DNA of 64,000 bases from CAZJQD01 sp964548165 [NCBI: uncultured bacterium] (GCA_964548165.1 CAZJQD010000013.1:12454-76453), one strand, 5' to 3'; positions 1-8,786 are shown, numbered from the stretch's first letter. Notes: a model not told the origin generated them from the letters alone. Translations and numbers: made by a program.

Positions 1-1006
1 GCCCCGCGAGGAGAACGAGATCGTGGCGGGCACGGCGATGAGCGCGTTCGACAGCCTGGGCAACGAGCACAGCCTCGGCTTCTCGTTCCAGCGCCTCTCG
101 ACCAACCGCTGGCTCTGGGAGGCGCGGCCGACCTATCGCGTCGAGAATCTCCCGGCCGCCGTGATCGACGATCCGGCGGGCGGCGGGACCACGGCGGACG
201 GCATGCTCGTCCAGCCGAACACGCTCATCCAGAACCCCGACGGCACCTACAAGCTCAAGGTCGTCGTCGACGAGGGCATGGGGTCGACCGAGTGGATCCA
301 GGTTCCCCCGGGCGCGGCCTGGCCCTCCACGTCCGCGGTCGCCGGTTACTTCCAGGTCACGGACGCCACCACCGGCGCCGTCGCCTTCTCGCGCGACATC
401 AATACCACGGGCCCCAACTTCCGGCTCTACACCGAGTATCCCGGGTCCGCGGCGGTCGGCAACGGCATCATCGCCTTCGACGACCTCGGGAACTACGACG
501 CCACCGAGTCGAGCGTACTGAGCCCCCTGACCTTCACGCCGCCCGGCGCCAACGCGATCGCGTTCACGCCGGATTTCACCGGCATCAAGGGTCAGCGCCG
601 GCAGTCCGATGTGACCGTCGTCGCGTCCGATGGCTTCAAGGCGGGAACGCTCAGGAAATGGGGCTTCGACACGGAAGGCCGGATCGTCGCCGACTACACG
701 AACGGGATGCAGCAGTACCTGGCCCGGGCCACCCTGGCGCGGTTCACCAACCCGGAGGGAATGCTCTCGCACGGGGAGAACATGTTCCAGGTGTCGGCCA
801 ACTCCGGCGCGCGGACGCTGATCCTCGGCGGCACGATGCAGGACGTCGGGGTCTCCTTCATCTCCGGCGCGCTCGAATCGTCCAACGTCGATATCAGCGA
901 GGAGTTCGCCAACATGATCGTGTTCCAGAGGGCGTACCAATTCAACTCGAGGATCGTCACGACCTCGGATGAGCTGACCAGGGAAGCGATCCAGATGAAG
1001 CGGTAA
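1..1006 (+). CDS. flgE: Flagellar hook protein FlgE-like, C-terminal part (cut by window start)
   Basis: The frame is open from the first base and stops at 1004-1006, so only the last ~335 residues are present. FlgE polymerises into the extracellular hook joining rod and filament. Visible evidence is the FlgE central-domain signature FDSLGNEHSLGFSF near the left edge and the C-terminal flagellar axial block (ALESSNVDISEEFANMIV, then QRAYQFNSRIVTTSDEL). Its C-terminus closely resembles that of the second, complete hook gene at 3391, so the locus carries two FlgE paralogues. It is followed at ~100 bp by fliK. Rod proteins FlgF/FlgG share the C-terminal block, but the DSLG central domain argues for FlgE. 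Confidence 0.88.
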   Translation, partial: PREENEIVAGTAMSAFDSLGNEHSLGFSFQRLSTNRWLWEARPTYRVENLPAAVIDDPAGGGTTADGMLVQPNTLIQNPDGTYKLKVVVDEGMGSTEWIQVPPGAAWPSTSAVAGYFQVTDATTGAVAFSRDINTTGPNFRLYTEYPGSAAVGNGIIAFDDLGNYDATESSVLSPLTFTPPGANAIAFTPDFTGIKGQRRQSDVTVVASDGFKAGTLRKWGFDTEGRIVADYTNGMQQYLARATLARFTNPEGMLSHGENMFQVSANSGARTLILGGTMQDVGVSFISGALESSNVDISEEFANMIVFQRAYQFNSRIVTTSDELTREAIQMKR

Positions 1007-1108
1007 GGACGGAGTGGTAGCGATTTAGCGGTGTAGCGGTACTGCGAGCCGGCACGGGCCGGCCCGGTGATGCAGGGCATTGACATGTTGAGCGAGGAGG
1101 CAGGAGCC

Positions 1109-2863
1109 ATGAACCAGCAGCGACAGCAGGTGGAGGTCAACGTCGGGGTCGATGTTGGAGCGAAGGGACAGAAGGGATCCGAGGCCCAGAAGACCCAGCA
1201 CCTCGCCCGCGCTCTCGGCGGCAAGGCGCTCAAGGAGTCCTTCTCGCTGAACTTCGAATCGCTCTTTCTCGACATGTTCACCGAGGTCCCGGTGAAGGCG
1301 TCGACCAAGGCTCCCGAGCCCACGCGCTCGATGATCGATGTGGCCCCGCTCCCGGCGCGCGCCGAAGCGCCCCAGGCCGCGCCGAAAGCGTACGCGGATG
1401 CGCCGGCGCCGCAGGCCGCCGTCGAGCCCGCACCGGTTCGTAACGATCAGCCCGCGCCCGCCCGCAACCAGGAAGTGAAGCCGGTCGAGCGCCAGGAGGT
1501 CGCGACATCGGGCGAGGAGGCGCCGGCCGAGACGACGGCCGCGCTCGTCGAGGCGCCGAAGGGCGAGATGGTCGTCACGCATGTCAAGATGGTGAAGATC
1601 GAGCTTCACGCCCACCTGCAGAAGGCGCTCTCCGCCGAGGAAGTCCAGGAAGTGGGCGACAAGCTCAAGAAGCTCGTGAGCGACGAGGACCTGGAGCCCG
1701 CCGAGCTGTACGCGGGCGTGCTCGAGATCGTCGCCGGCCTCCTGAATCCCAGCCAGCCCGTCGATGCTCCGCAGATCGCCGAAGCGGCGGAGGTCGTTCC
1801 CGAGCAAGAGGGCGAGGAACTGCCGGCGTTCCAGAAGTTCCTGCGACGGTTCATGGTGGAGGTCCAGGAGGCCCTGCCGGAGGGCCAGGTTGAGCAGGTA
1901 TCCGGCGCCGCCATCGAGACCCCGGCCTCCATCCAGCAGCAGGTGGACGAGGCCCTCTCCAAGCTCGTGGCGAAGATGGATCGCCGCTTGACGCCGGAGG
2001 ATCGCCGCGACGTCGCCGAACTCATCCAGAAGCTCCAGGCCGATGCCGTCGCGGCCCCCGAGGAGAAGAAGGCGGTCGCCGTCGAGGCGCCCCGGACGAT
2101 CGAGTTCAAGCGCGAGGCGGTGCGCGTGCAGGCGCTCGACGTGAAGACCGATGACGGGCAGAAGACGTCGATCCGGATGGAAGCGGTTGCCGAGTCCGTC
2201 GTCGTCGATATCAGCCGCTTGAAGAACCGGGCCAATCAGAACACGCCCCTGCCGACCGCGGGCTCCGGCGCGGTCGCCGGGATCGAGGGCGCGGCGAAGG
2301 CGGGACGACCCGACGGGCAGTCCCAGACCTCCTGGCAGAATTCCTACAGCCAGAACTCGGCGCTGAGGAATGCCGAGCGAACGCAGGCGCCGGCGCGCAG
2401 CGAGGCGCCTCGCCCCGTCCAGCACCCGCCCGTCTTCGACCAGATCGTGCAGAGCGCGCGGATTCTCGTGACGGAAGGGAAGAGCGAAGCCGTCATCAAG
2501 CTCAACCCCGAGCAGCTCGGCAAGGTCGAGATGAAGGTCACGGTCGAGGACGGCAAGGTCTCGGTGAAGTTCACGGCGGAGAACCAGGCGGTTCGTGCCG
2601 CGATCACGGAGAACCTGCAGGAGCTCCGCAAGAGCCTCGCCGAGCTGGGCCTTGACGTCGAGAACGTCCTCGTGGCCCTCGCCGGGCAGTTCCAGAACGG
2701 CGAGCAGCAGGAGGAGGAACGGCAGGCGGAGGCGAACGCGGGTCGACGGCGCGGCGGGGTCGGCGGCGTCGACGATGCGGATGACGAGGCCGACGAGTTC
2801 GCGGGCGCGGTGACGCACGCGGTCGCCGTGGCCGACGGGTCCACCGTCCGGTACGTGGCCTAG
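1109..2863 (+). CDS. fliK: Flagellar hook-length control protein FliK-like
   Basis: Predicted molecular ruler that sets hook length and switches export specificity. The protein is 584 residues. The N-terminal two thirds are Ala/Glu/Pro-rich and low in complexity, as expected for FliK. The C-terminal Flg_hook domain (about residues 440-530) contains VIKLNPEQLGKVEMKVTVED and AITENLQELRKSLAELGLDV, the hallmark of the family. I start at ATG 1109 because AGGAGG at 1095-1100 is well spaced; in-frame ATGs at 1067 and 1085 lack a good ribosome binding site. It lies between two hook genes and is followed 2 bp later by the TIGR02530 gene. No flgD is visible between them, so that gene must lie elsewhere. 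Confidence 0.85.
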   Translation: MNQQRQQVEVNVGVDVGAKGQKGSEAQKTQHLARALGGKALKESFSLNFESLFLDMFTEVPVKASTKAPEPTRSMIDVAPLPARAEAPQAAPKAYADAPAPQAAVEPAPVRNDQPAPARNQEVKPVERQEVATSGEEAPAETTAALVEAPKGEMVVTHVKMVKIELHAHLQKALSAEEVQEVGDKLKKLVSDEDLEPAELYAGVLEIVAGLLNPSQPVDAPQIAEAAEVVPEQEGEELPAFQKFLRRFMVEVQEALPEGQVEQVSGAAIETPASIQQQVDEALSKLVAKMDRRLTPEDRRDVAELIQKLQADAVAAPEEKKAVAVEAPRTIEFKREAVRVQALDVKTDDGQKTSIRMEAVAESVVVDISRLKNRANQNTPLPTAGSGAVAGIEGAAKAGRPDGQSQTSWQNSYSQNSALRNAERTQAPARSEAPRPVQHPPVFDQIVQSARILVTEGKSEAVIKLNPEQLGKVEMKVTVEDGKVSVKFTAENQAVRAAITENLQELRKSLAELGLDVENVLVALAGQFQNGEQQEEERQAEANAGRRRGGVGGVDDADDEADEFAGAVTHAVAVADGSTVRYVA

Positions 2864-2865
2864 AC

Positions 2866-3258
2866 ATGGCCGCCGACCGCATCGATCCCTCGAGGCTCCC
2901 CCTCGAGGGCCTCAACCGGACGGGGGAGACTCCCGCCGTTCGCAAGCCCGAGGAAGGCGCGGCGGCGGCCGAGGGATTCGACCGGGTTCTGCGCGAGCGG
3001 CTCTCGGGCCTCAAGTTCTCGGCTCATGCCGAGGAGCGGCTGAAGCGGCGAAACATCGCCCTGGCGCCCGGGGAGCTGGAGCGGTTGAAGGGCGCCGTGG
3101 ACCGGGCCGCGGCGAAGGGTTGCTGCGACTCGCTGGTACTGATGGATGACAAGGCGTTCGTGGTCTCGGTCAAGAATCGCACCGTGATCACGGCCGTGGA
3201 TGGACAGAGCGTCAAAGAAGGAGTGTTCACCAACATCGATTCCGCCGTCGTCAGTTGA
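2866..3258 (+). CDS. TIGR02530-type flagellar operon protein
   Basis: A 130-residue protein. The C-terminal ~85 residues match the short 'flagellar operon protein' family (TIGR02530), usually encoded just before the hook gene: FSAHAEERLKRRNIAL, then a helix with GAVDRAAAKGCCDSLVLMDD, then VKNRTVITAVDGQSVKEGVF and TNIDSAVV. The N-terminal 45 residues are a variable, charged extension. The gene starts 2 bp after fliK and ends 132 bp before flgE. Its exact biochemical role is not established; position and conservation suggest a hook or rod assembly factor. The family match rests on remembered motifs. Confidence 0.8.
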   Translation: MAADRIDPSRLPLEGLNRTGETPAVRKPEEGAAAAEGFDRVLRERLSGLKFSAHAEERLKRRNIALAPGELERLKGAVDRAAAKGCCDSLVLMDDKAFVVSVKNRTVITAVDGQSVKEGVFTNIDSAVVS

Positions 3259-3390
3259 CGGTGGGGCGAAGGCCCAGGCCCGGGCCCTCGCACGGCAACG
3301 AAAACGGGCCGCCGCAAGGATGCGGCGTCATTGATGGCCAGGGATGGCGGATTCGGTCCCCTAGTCGGGGCTCACGAGGAGTGATACGCC

Positions 3391-6300
3391 ATGTTGAGGT
3401 CATTGTTCACCGGTGTCACCGGTCTGAAGGCGCACCAGGTCCGACTCGATGTCGTGTCCAACAACATCGCCAACGTCAATACGACGGGATTCAAGGCGTC
3501 CCGTGTCCGCTTTGACGACGTCCTGTCGCAGACGATCGAGATCGCCACGGCCCCGGAATCCGGGCGTGGCGGACAGAATCCCAAGCAGATCGGCCTGGGA
3601 GTCCTGGGAACAACCATCTCCCGGGACATGGGCCAGGGCGCGGTCGAGATCACCAACAAGACGACCGACCTCGCGATCCAGGGCAACGGCTTTTTCGTCG
3701 TTCGCGACGGTGAGACCGTGGCCGAGTGGTACACGCGAGACGGCAACTTCGCCATCGACCGCGACGGCAGTCTCGTCATGGCCTCGAATGGCTTTCGCGT
3801 CCAGGGGTGGAATGGCTACCTCGACACGCAGTCCCAGACCTGGACCATCAACTCCTCGAATCCCGTGGAAGACATCGAGCTGAACCTGACCCAGCAGATG
3901 GATCCGGTCGCCACCTCGACGATCACGCTCTCCGGGAACCTCGACTCGCGCCTCTCGTCCGCCATTGATCCGGTTCGCGTGAGCTGGACGAAGAACGGGA
4001 CGACGCGCGAGGTGGAGATGCGCTTCACGCACGTCCACCCGACCGAGAACCTCTACAAGTGGAGCGTGTTCGACCCTTCCGTGATCGATCCCGCCACCGG
4101 CGACTTCACGCTCATCCCGACCGACATGAACGGCATGGAGGCCTCGGGCATCATCCAGCTCGATGAGAACGGCCGCGTCATGAGGCACTTCGTCAATACG
4201 GCCGATGACAATGCGGCCGATCCGGCGGCGTATTTCATCGACGGGAGCGCCCTGGAGATGCCCGACGACAACGACGTATGGGCCATCGCGAACCCGACCC
4301 GCACGTTCAATGGCTATGATTACTTCTCGCTCGATTCCAACGGCGACGGCGACGCGATCCAGGTGGAGACCAACTCGGCCGCCTCGACGGTCTCCTCGGC
4401 CCAGTCCACGGTGGCGGGCATCTTCGATGTCACGCTCCGCGTGCCCAACGCCCCGCTCTCGTCGACCGCGGTCGCGAACGGCACCTACCCGAACGGGTTC
4501 ACCAACGACGCCATCTACCAGACGGGCGTCGGCGCCGCGGGCAACCTGGCGATGCCGGGCGAGGGCCTGGGCGTGCCGGTCCAGTTCATCCAGTCCGTCT
4601 CGAACGAGGTCGTGAGCCGGATCTCGGCGGACCGCACGACGCTCCAACTGGCCAACGCCCTGGTCGTCGGCACCGGGCGCGAGAATCCCAACGCCGCGGG
4701 CCAGATCGTCAGCGGTACCGCGGGCGGTACCGACACGGACAGCATCCAGCTCATCATCGACGGCGTGCAGTGGACGCGGATCGCGAACTCGGCCGCATTC
4801 ACGCCTGGCGCGAGCCAGTTCAAGATCAACGAGGAACTGGGCATCATCACGCTGGGATCCGCGTTGCCCGTGGGCGTCAATGCCATCGCCAACTACGCCT
4901 ACGAGGTTCGTCCGACCAACACGCGGTCGATCCCCGCCGGGCGCACGGTCGCGCTCGAGTTTGGCGGCGTTCCCGGCAACGTCTCGACATCGACCGTGGA
5001 CCAGTCCACGTTTTACGTCCCGGGCTCCATGACGCTCACCATTACCGATGTCTCGGCCATTCCGCCGACCGCGGAGACCTTCACGGAGGTTGCCTTCGGG
5101 CAGGCGCCGGGCGCCAACCAGTACGTGGTCGATCCCGTGGTCGGAACGGTCACGTTCGGCACGTTCTCCAACGCGCAGGCCGTCGCTGCGGCAGACACGC
5201 TCTCCGGGTCCTACCGCACCTTCCGTAACTGGGCGGGCGAGCAGACGGTGACGGTCGCCGTCGGGACTACCGTGGACGCCGCGGAAGCCGCGTTCCTGGC
5301 GCTCGCGGATTCGGGCGGCCAGAATCCCCCGTACGTTCCCAACTCGGTCGGCACCATCCAGCTCACCAACACGTCCGCCGCGACGACGGAACCCTTCACG
5401 GAGGTCGCCTTCGGCAACACGCTCGGCATCCGCCAGTTCTCCGTCAACCCGGCAACGGGCGACATCTCGTTCGGCACCTTCTTCAACGGGGAGGCCGTCG
5501 ATGAGGCCGCCGACACCTTCGCGACCGTCGCTCATGAATTCGACTTCTTCGAGAAGCGCATCGGCATCACGGACGGAGCGGCGACCGCGCACGGCCAGTT
5601 CGCCAACACGCAGAACGCCCTGGGCTGGAACGATCTCTGGCGCGTCCAGACCATCGCCGCCGGCGGCGCGGAGACCGGCGACGTCCGTCTTTGGCTCCAA
5701 GGAGACGGGTTCGCCGCCGTCAATGACCCGAACGAGCCGACGCAGGCTTCGCTCGCCTACCTCCCCACGATCTCCTCGACGCTGAGGGCGGAGATGAACT
5801 ACCAGTCGGATGATCGCGTCAACATCATCATCCCGAACGGCCTCACGAAGACGCCGAACGTCAACCCCCTGACGGACCTCACGAGCGAGTCCTTCGCGAT
5901 CACGCCCAACACCTCGCAGATTACCGGCAACAACGGGAACAACAACCAGGCGGACACGGGCGACACCAACACCGTCTCGGTGAATACGCCCGAGGATTAC
6001 ACCTACGCGACCGCGGTGGAGGTTTTCGACTCGCTCGGCACGCCCTGGAATGTCCCGATCCGCTACGAGAAGATCGATACCAACCGGTGGGTCATGTATG
6101 CCATCGATCCGACCGACCCGGATGGCCAGCGCATCGCCGGCTTCCGCCTCCTGGGCTTCGACGCCAACGGGCGCTTCAACACGACGTCGACGGTCCCCTA
6201 CGAATCGCCGACCGCGAACGGCACGACCAACGACGGCTTCCTCGGCATCTACTTCGATCCGCCGCGGGCGGGCGGAGCGCCTCCGACCGAGGAGGGCGCG

Positions 6301-6753
6301 GACCCGGTCCAGATCAACCTGAACCTGGACGACCTGGTGCAGACCGCGCGGCGCACCAATGCCGTCGTCTCCGAGCAGAACGGATTCCCTCCCGGCAAGC
6401 TCGAGAGCTTCTCGTTCAATGACCAGGGCTTCATGGTCGGGCTCTTCGACAACGGCCGCAGTCTCAACCTCGCCCGCGTCGCCCTCCAGGGCTTCGTCAA
6501 CCCCGCCGGCCTCATCGCCGTCGGTGGCAACATGTTCAAGAACACGGTCAACGCCGGAAAGTTCGGCAGCCCGCAGCGACCGGGATTCGACGGCGTGGGC
6601 ACGATCGTGCCGGGCGCCCTGGAGAGCTCGAACGTCGATCTCTCCGTCGAGTTCGTCGACCTCATCATTACCCAGCGCGGTTTCCAGGCCCAGTCCCGCA
6701 CGATCACCACGGCGGACCAGGTCCTCCAGGAAGTGCTCTCGCTGAAGAGGTAA
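3391..6753 (+). CDS. flgE: Giant flagellar hook protein FlgE with repeated central modules
   Basis: Complete hook protein of 1120 residues, against the usual 400-450. The N-terminus MLRSLFTGVTGLKAHQVRLD plus VVSNNIANVNTTGFKASR is the axial-protein D0 helix. A second conserved block, DLAIQGNGFFVVRDGE, follows near residue 95. The C-terminus (GALESSNVDLSVEFVDLI, QRGFQAQSRTITTADQVL) closes D0. A FlgE-type DSLGTPWNVPIRYEK segment sits near residue 880. Between roughly residues 445 and 725 lie three related ~104-residue modules (separate entry), probably surface-exposed D2-like domains. GAGGAG at 3376-3381 is spaced 9 nt from ATG 3391. The gene ends the hook operon and is followed by a hairpin terminator. 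Confidence 0.93.
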   Translation: MLRSLFTGVTGLKAHQVRLDVVSNNIANVNTTGFKASRVRFDDVLSQTIEIATAPESGRGGQNPKQIGLGVLGTTISRDMGQGAVEITNKTTDLAIQGNGFFVVRDGETVAEWYTRDGNFAIDRDGSLVMASNGFRVQGWNGYLDTQSQTWTINSSNPVEDIELNLTQQMDPVATSTITLSGNLDSRLSSAIDPVRVSWTKNGTTREVEMRFTHVHPTENLYKWSVFDPSVIDPATGDFTLIPTDMNGMEASGIIQLDENGRVMRHFVNTADDNAADPAAYFIDGSALEMPDDNDVWAIANPTRTFNGYDYFSLDSNGDGDAIQVETNSAASTVSSAQSTVAGIFDVTLRVPNAPLSSTAVANGTYPNGFTNDAIYQTGVGAAGNLAMPGEGLGVPVQFIQSVSNEVVSRISADRTTLQLANALVVGTGRENPNAAGQIVSGTAGGTDTDSIQLIIDGVQWTRIANSAAFTPGASQFKINEELGIITLGSALPVGVNAIANYAYEVRPTNTRSIPAGRTVALEFGGVPGNVSTSTVDQSTFYVPGSMTLTITDVSAIPPTAETFTEVAFGQAPGANQYVVDPVVGTVTFGTFSNAQAVAAADTLSGSYRTFRNWAGEQTVTVAVGTTVDAAEAAFLALADSGGQNPPYVPNSVGTIQLTNTSAATTEPFTEVAFGNTLGIRQFSVNPATGDISFGTFFNGEAVDEAADTFATVAHEFDFFEKRIGITDGAATAHGQFANTQNALGWNDLWRVQTIAAGGAETGDVRLWLQGDGFAAVNDPNEPTQASLAYLPTISSTLRAEMNYQSDDRVNIIIPNGLTKTPNVNPLTDLTSESFAITPNTSQITGNNGNNNQADTGDTNTVSVNTPEDYTYATAVEVFDSLGTPWNVPIRYEKIDTNRWVMYAIDPTDPDGQRIAGFRLLGFDANGRFNTTSTVPYESPTANGTTNDGFLGIYFDPPRAGGAPPTEEGADPVQINLNLDDLVQTARRTNAVVSEQNGFPPGKLESFSFNDQGFMVGLFDNGRSLNLARVALQGFVNPAGLIAVGGNMFKNTVNAGKFGSPQRPGFDGVGTIVPGALESSNVDLSVEFVDLIITQRGFQAQSRTITTADQVLQEVLSLKR
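4723..5560 (+). repeat. Three tandem ~104-residue coding modules inside flgE
   Basis: Three copies of a motif of the form W/FTxxAF(x)nPGxxQ(F/Y)xVxxxxGxIxFGxxxxxxxVxAA recur with near-constant spacing. Their landmarks are residues 461 (WTRIANSAAFTPGASQF), 564 (FTEVAFGQAPGANQYVV) and 669 (FTEVAFGNTLGIRQFSV), that is 103 and 105 residues apart. Copies two and three are the most alike; copy one is more diverged. This indicates internal duplication in the exposed part of the hook subunit. Confidence 0.75.
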
Positions 6754-6780
6754 GCCGACCGGTAACCAGGCGTCGTAAGG

Positions 6781-6815
6781 AGCGCCTCCCCCCGGGGAGG
6801 CGCTCTTCTTTTTTA
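6781..6815 (+). terminator. Rho-independent terminator of the flagellar hook operon
   Basis: AGCGCCTCC at 6781-6789 pairs with GGAGGCGCT at 6796-6804, extended by a C/G run at the loop, and is followed by TCTTCTTTTTTA. It lies 27 bp after the flgE stop and just before the cysteine desulfurase gene. Confidence 0.9.
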
Positions 6816-6831
6816 TGGAGCCTTCATCGCC

Positions 6832-6843
6832 TATACTGGCTCC
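6832..6843 (+). promoter_or_regulatory. -10 hexamer of a probable leaderless transcript (cysteine desulfurase)
   Basis: TATACT at 6832-6837 is followed by exactly 6 nt (GGCTCC) and then GTG. A -10 box at that distance puts the transcription start on or next to the start codon. There is no Shine-Dalgarno sequence. The same arrangement recurs upstream of other genes in the window. Confidence 0.6.
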
Positions 6844-8049
6844 GTGACTGACCGCATCTATCTCGACCACAACGCCTCCATGCCCCTGCGCGGCGAGGTT
6901 GCCGCGTTCCTGGGCGGGCTGGGGGCGCTCGGGAATCCCTCGTCCGTGCACGCGGAGGGGAGGCGGGCCCGGTATCTTCTCGAGACGGCGCGCCAGCAGG
7001 TCGCCGACTGGGCGGGCGTCGATCCTGCGGGCGTCATCTTCACCTCCGGGGGGACGGAGGCGAACGCGCTGGCCGCGCATGCCCTGGCGCGGCGCGCGGA
7101 GTCCGAGGGGCGCGCGCGGGTGGCGTGGCTGGAGGCGGGCTCTCACCCGTCGGTGACCGCCAACGTGGAGGCTCTTCTCGCGGGATGGGAGCTCGTCCGG
7201 GAGACCGCATGTCCCCCGCATGTCTGCGGCTGCCCTCGGGCCGGCGCCTCCTGCCTGGCGGCCAGCATCCGGTTCGTGCTGGCCGCGCACAACGAGACCG
7301 GGGAGCTGACGGACCTGGAGGCCGCGGTCGCGGCGGCGCGGCGGGACGGAGCGTTTCTTCACGTCGACGCCGTCCAGTGGCCGGGCAAGATGCCCTTCCA
7401 TCCTGCGCTGCGGGAGTGCGACGCCTTCACGCTCTCGGGACACAAGATCGGCGCGCCGATGGGCGGAGGCGCACTCGTCCTGCCGCGCCCGTTCGAGGTC
7501 GCGCCGATGCTCTCGGGGGGCGGCCAGGAGTCAGGGCGCCGTAGCGGCACGCCGTCGCTCGCGGCCATCCTGGGCTTCGGTCACGCCCTGGCCCTGCCTT
7601 TCGACGCCGACCACTGCCGACGTCTCGCCGTGCGCCTGCGGGATCGACTCGCGGAGGGCCTGGGATCGCGGTTCGCCGAGGTTTCGCGGTGCGACATCGG
7701 CCTCCCCGGGACGCTGTTGGCGGCCTTTCCCGGCCTCCCGGGCGACGTCGTGGCGGCCGCGATCGACGCCTCCGGCGTGGCGGTCTCCTTCGGATCGGCC
7801 TGCAGTTCGGGAACACCGCGACCGTCAGCCGCGCTCCTCGGTTGCGGTGTCGATTATCCCACGGCGTGCTGTGCCGTTCGCTTCAGCGTGGGTCCGGGCA
7901 ATACCGAGGCCGAGATCGAGGAGGCCGCGCGGCGAACGCGCGTGGCCGTGGAGTGCGTGCAGAACGCGATGGGAAGCGGGGCTGTCGTGCGCTCGTCGGA
8001 CGTGAGCGCGACGAACCGCGAAGAATTTCCGGACATGGTGCTGGCCTGA
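6844..8049 (+). CDS. Cysteine desulfurase (NifS/IscS family)
   Basis: PLP enzyme that removes sulfur from cysteine for Fe-S cluster or other sulfur-transfer pathways. The protein is 401 residues. N-terminal YLDHNASMP and FTSGGTEANALA are class V aminotransferase motifs. HVDAVQWPG precedes the PLP lysine in LSGHKIGAP (Lys201). The catalytic cysteine lies in FGSACSSGTPRPS (Cys320). The C-terminal ~25 residues look non-conserved. The GTG start has no Shine-Dalgarno and appears leaderless. The next gene, an IscU-like scaffold, overlaps the stop codon, so the pair forms a minimal Fe-S assembly unit. A NifS-type annotation is secure; substrate pathway is inferred. Confidence 0.92.
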   Translation: MTDRIYLDHNASMPLRGEVAAFLGGLGALGNPSSVHAEGRRARYLLETARQQVADWAGVDPAGVIFTSGGTEANALAAHALARRAESEGRARVAWLEAGSHPSVTANVEALLAGWELVRETACPPHVCGCPRAGASCLAASIRFVLAAHNETGELTDLEAAVAAARRDGAFLHVDAVQWPGKMPFHPALRECDAFTLSGHKIGAPMGGGALVLPRPFEVAPMLSGGGQESGRRSGTPSLAAILGFGHALALPFDADHCRRLAVRLRDRLAEGLGSRFAEVSRCDIGLPGTLLAAFPGLPGDVVAAAIDASGVAVSFGSACSSGTPRPSAALLGCGVDYPTACCAVRFSVGPGNTEAEIEEAARRTRVAVECVQNAMGSGAVVRSSDVSATNREEFPDMVLA

Positions 8050-8414
8050 GCTCACCCTACGGCGACGCGGTGCGCGCGCGTGTCGCCGCCGCGGAGTGGC
8101 AGGGCGAGCTGGAGGGCGCCACGCATCATGCGCGCGCGAGCAACCCGGTTTGCGGCGATGACGCGGAGATCTGGCTCCGCGTGAAGGACGCCACGATCGA
8201 GGATGTCCGCTGGAAGGCGAGGGGATGTCCGCCCACGCTCGCCGCGCTCGACCTCCTGGCCGAACGCGTCGCGGGCAGCGCCGTCACCGCGGCGCTCGGT
8301 GTTACCGTCGACGACCTTGTTGCCGCTCTCCCTGGTCTTCCCGCGACGAGCCGGCACGCCTGCGCGTTGGCCATCGGCGTCCTGAAGTCCGCCCTGGCCC
8401 CACTGCGCGGCTAG
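8046..8414 (+). CDS. IscU/NifU-N-like Fe-S cluster scaffold
   Basis: Small scaffold on which Fe-S clusters are assembled with sulfur from the upstream desulfurase. The three conserved cysteines are visible in context: NPVCGDDAEIWLRV, ARGCPPTLAALDLLAE and SRHACALAIGVLKSAL, so it looks competent. Family similarity extends upstream to SPYGDAVRARVAAAEW, before the first canonical in-frame start (GTG 8070). The only start that includes it is CTG at 8046, which overlaps the desulfurase stop as CTGA. I therefore propose a coupled CTG start giving 122 residues; GTG 8070 (114 residues) is the alternative. The sequence is divergent from housekeeping IscU, closer to SUF/NIF-type accessory scaffolds. Confidence 0.8.
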   Translation: MSSPYGDAVRARVAAAEWQGELEGATHHARASNPVCGDDAEIWLRVKDATIEDVRWKARGCPPTLAALDLLAERVAGSAVTAALGVTVDDLVAALPGLPATSRHACALAIGVLKSALAPLRG

Positions 8415-8725
8415 CGCGGAGCCTCTCCGTAGAGATACCTCGTAGAACAATACATAGCAATACGATGTAACTAACCGCGATGGACGTTCCTGTGACGCGC
8501 GTACGGGACGAGGCGGGCGGCGTGCTGCGGCCCGAATTCCGGTGGATCTTCGGACCTGGTAAGGATCACCTCTGGAATTCCTGGCCGCTCCCGGGGCAAG
8601 AGGTCCAGTTGCAACCAGTGGAGTTACGCCTTTTCAGGCTGAAAATAGACGAGATAGAGCGATTTCCACACCTTTTCCTATGCTTTCAGATCATTGCAAA
8701 AAGGTGCGCAAATCTGTTTGACCTG
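8415..8725. other. Intergenic region upstream of mraZ
   Basis: About 310 bp of visibly lower GC than the surrounding genes, between the Fe-S genes and the mraZ operator. A 98-codon frame (8480-8776) runs through it, but it has no recognisable domain, no ribosome binding site and runs into the operator, so I do not call it. The region presumably holds the dcw promoter. I could not identify a convincing -35/-10 pair. Confidence 0.5.
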
Positions 8726-8786
8726 GTGGAGAAGGCGTGGGATATTCCGCTTGTCTGTGGAGCCGAGTGGAGCTGAGTGGAGGATG
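8726..8786 (+). promoter_or_regulatory. MraZ operator: tandem GTGG boxes
   Basis: Three contiguous direct repeats, GTGGAGCCGA (8757-8766), GTGGAGCTGA (8767-8776) and GTGGAGGATG (8777-8786), have an exact 10-bp period and run into the mraZ start codon. A further GTGGGA at 8737 is in the same 10-bp phase, and GTGGAG at 8726 is one base out of phase. Tandem TGG-type repeats with one-turn spacing upstream of mraZ are the known binding pattern of MraZ. Overlap with the ribosome binding region suggests tight autorepression. Confidence 0.75.

Noticed and set aside
1025-2818. 597-codon frame antisense to fliK
   Set aside because: Shadow of the fliK coding frame; repetitive Leu/Arg/Gly composition and no ribosome binding site.
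3400-7443. 1347-codon open frame antisense to flgE and the cysteine desulfurase
   Set aside because: High GC removes stops from antisense frames. The product is Arg/Val/Gly/Asp-rich with no domain, while the sense frames match known families throughout.
8480-8776. 98-codon frame upstream of mraZ
   Set aside because: No domain, no Shine-Dalgarno, and it runs through the MraZ operator; more likely untranslated.
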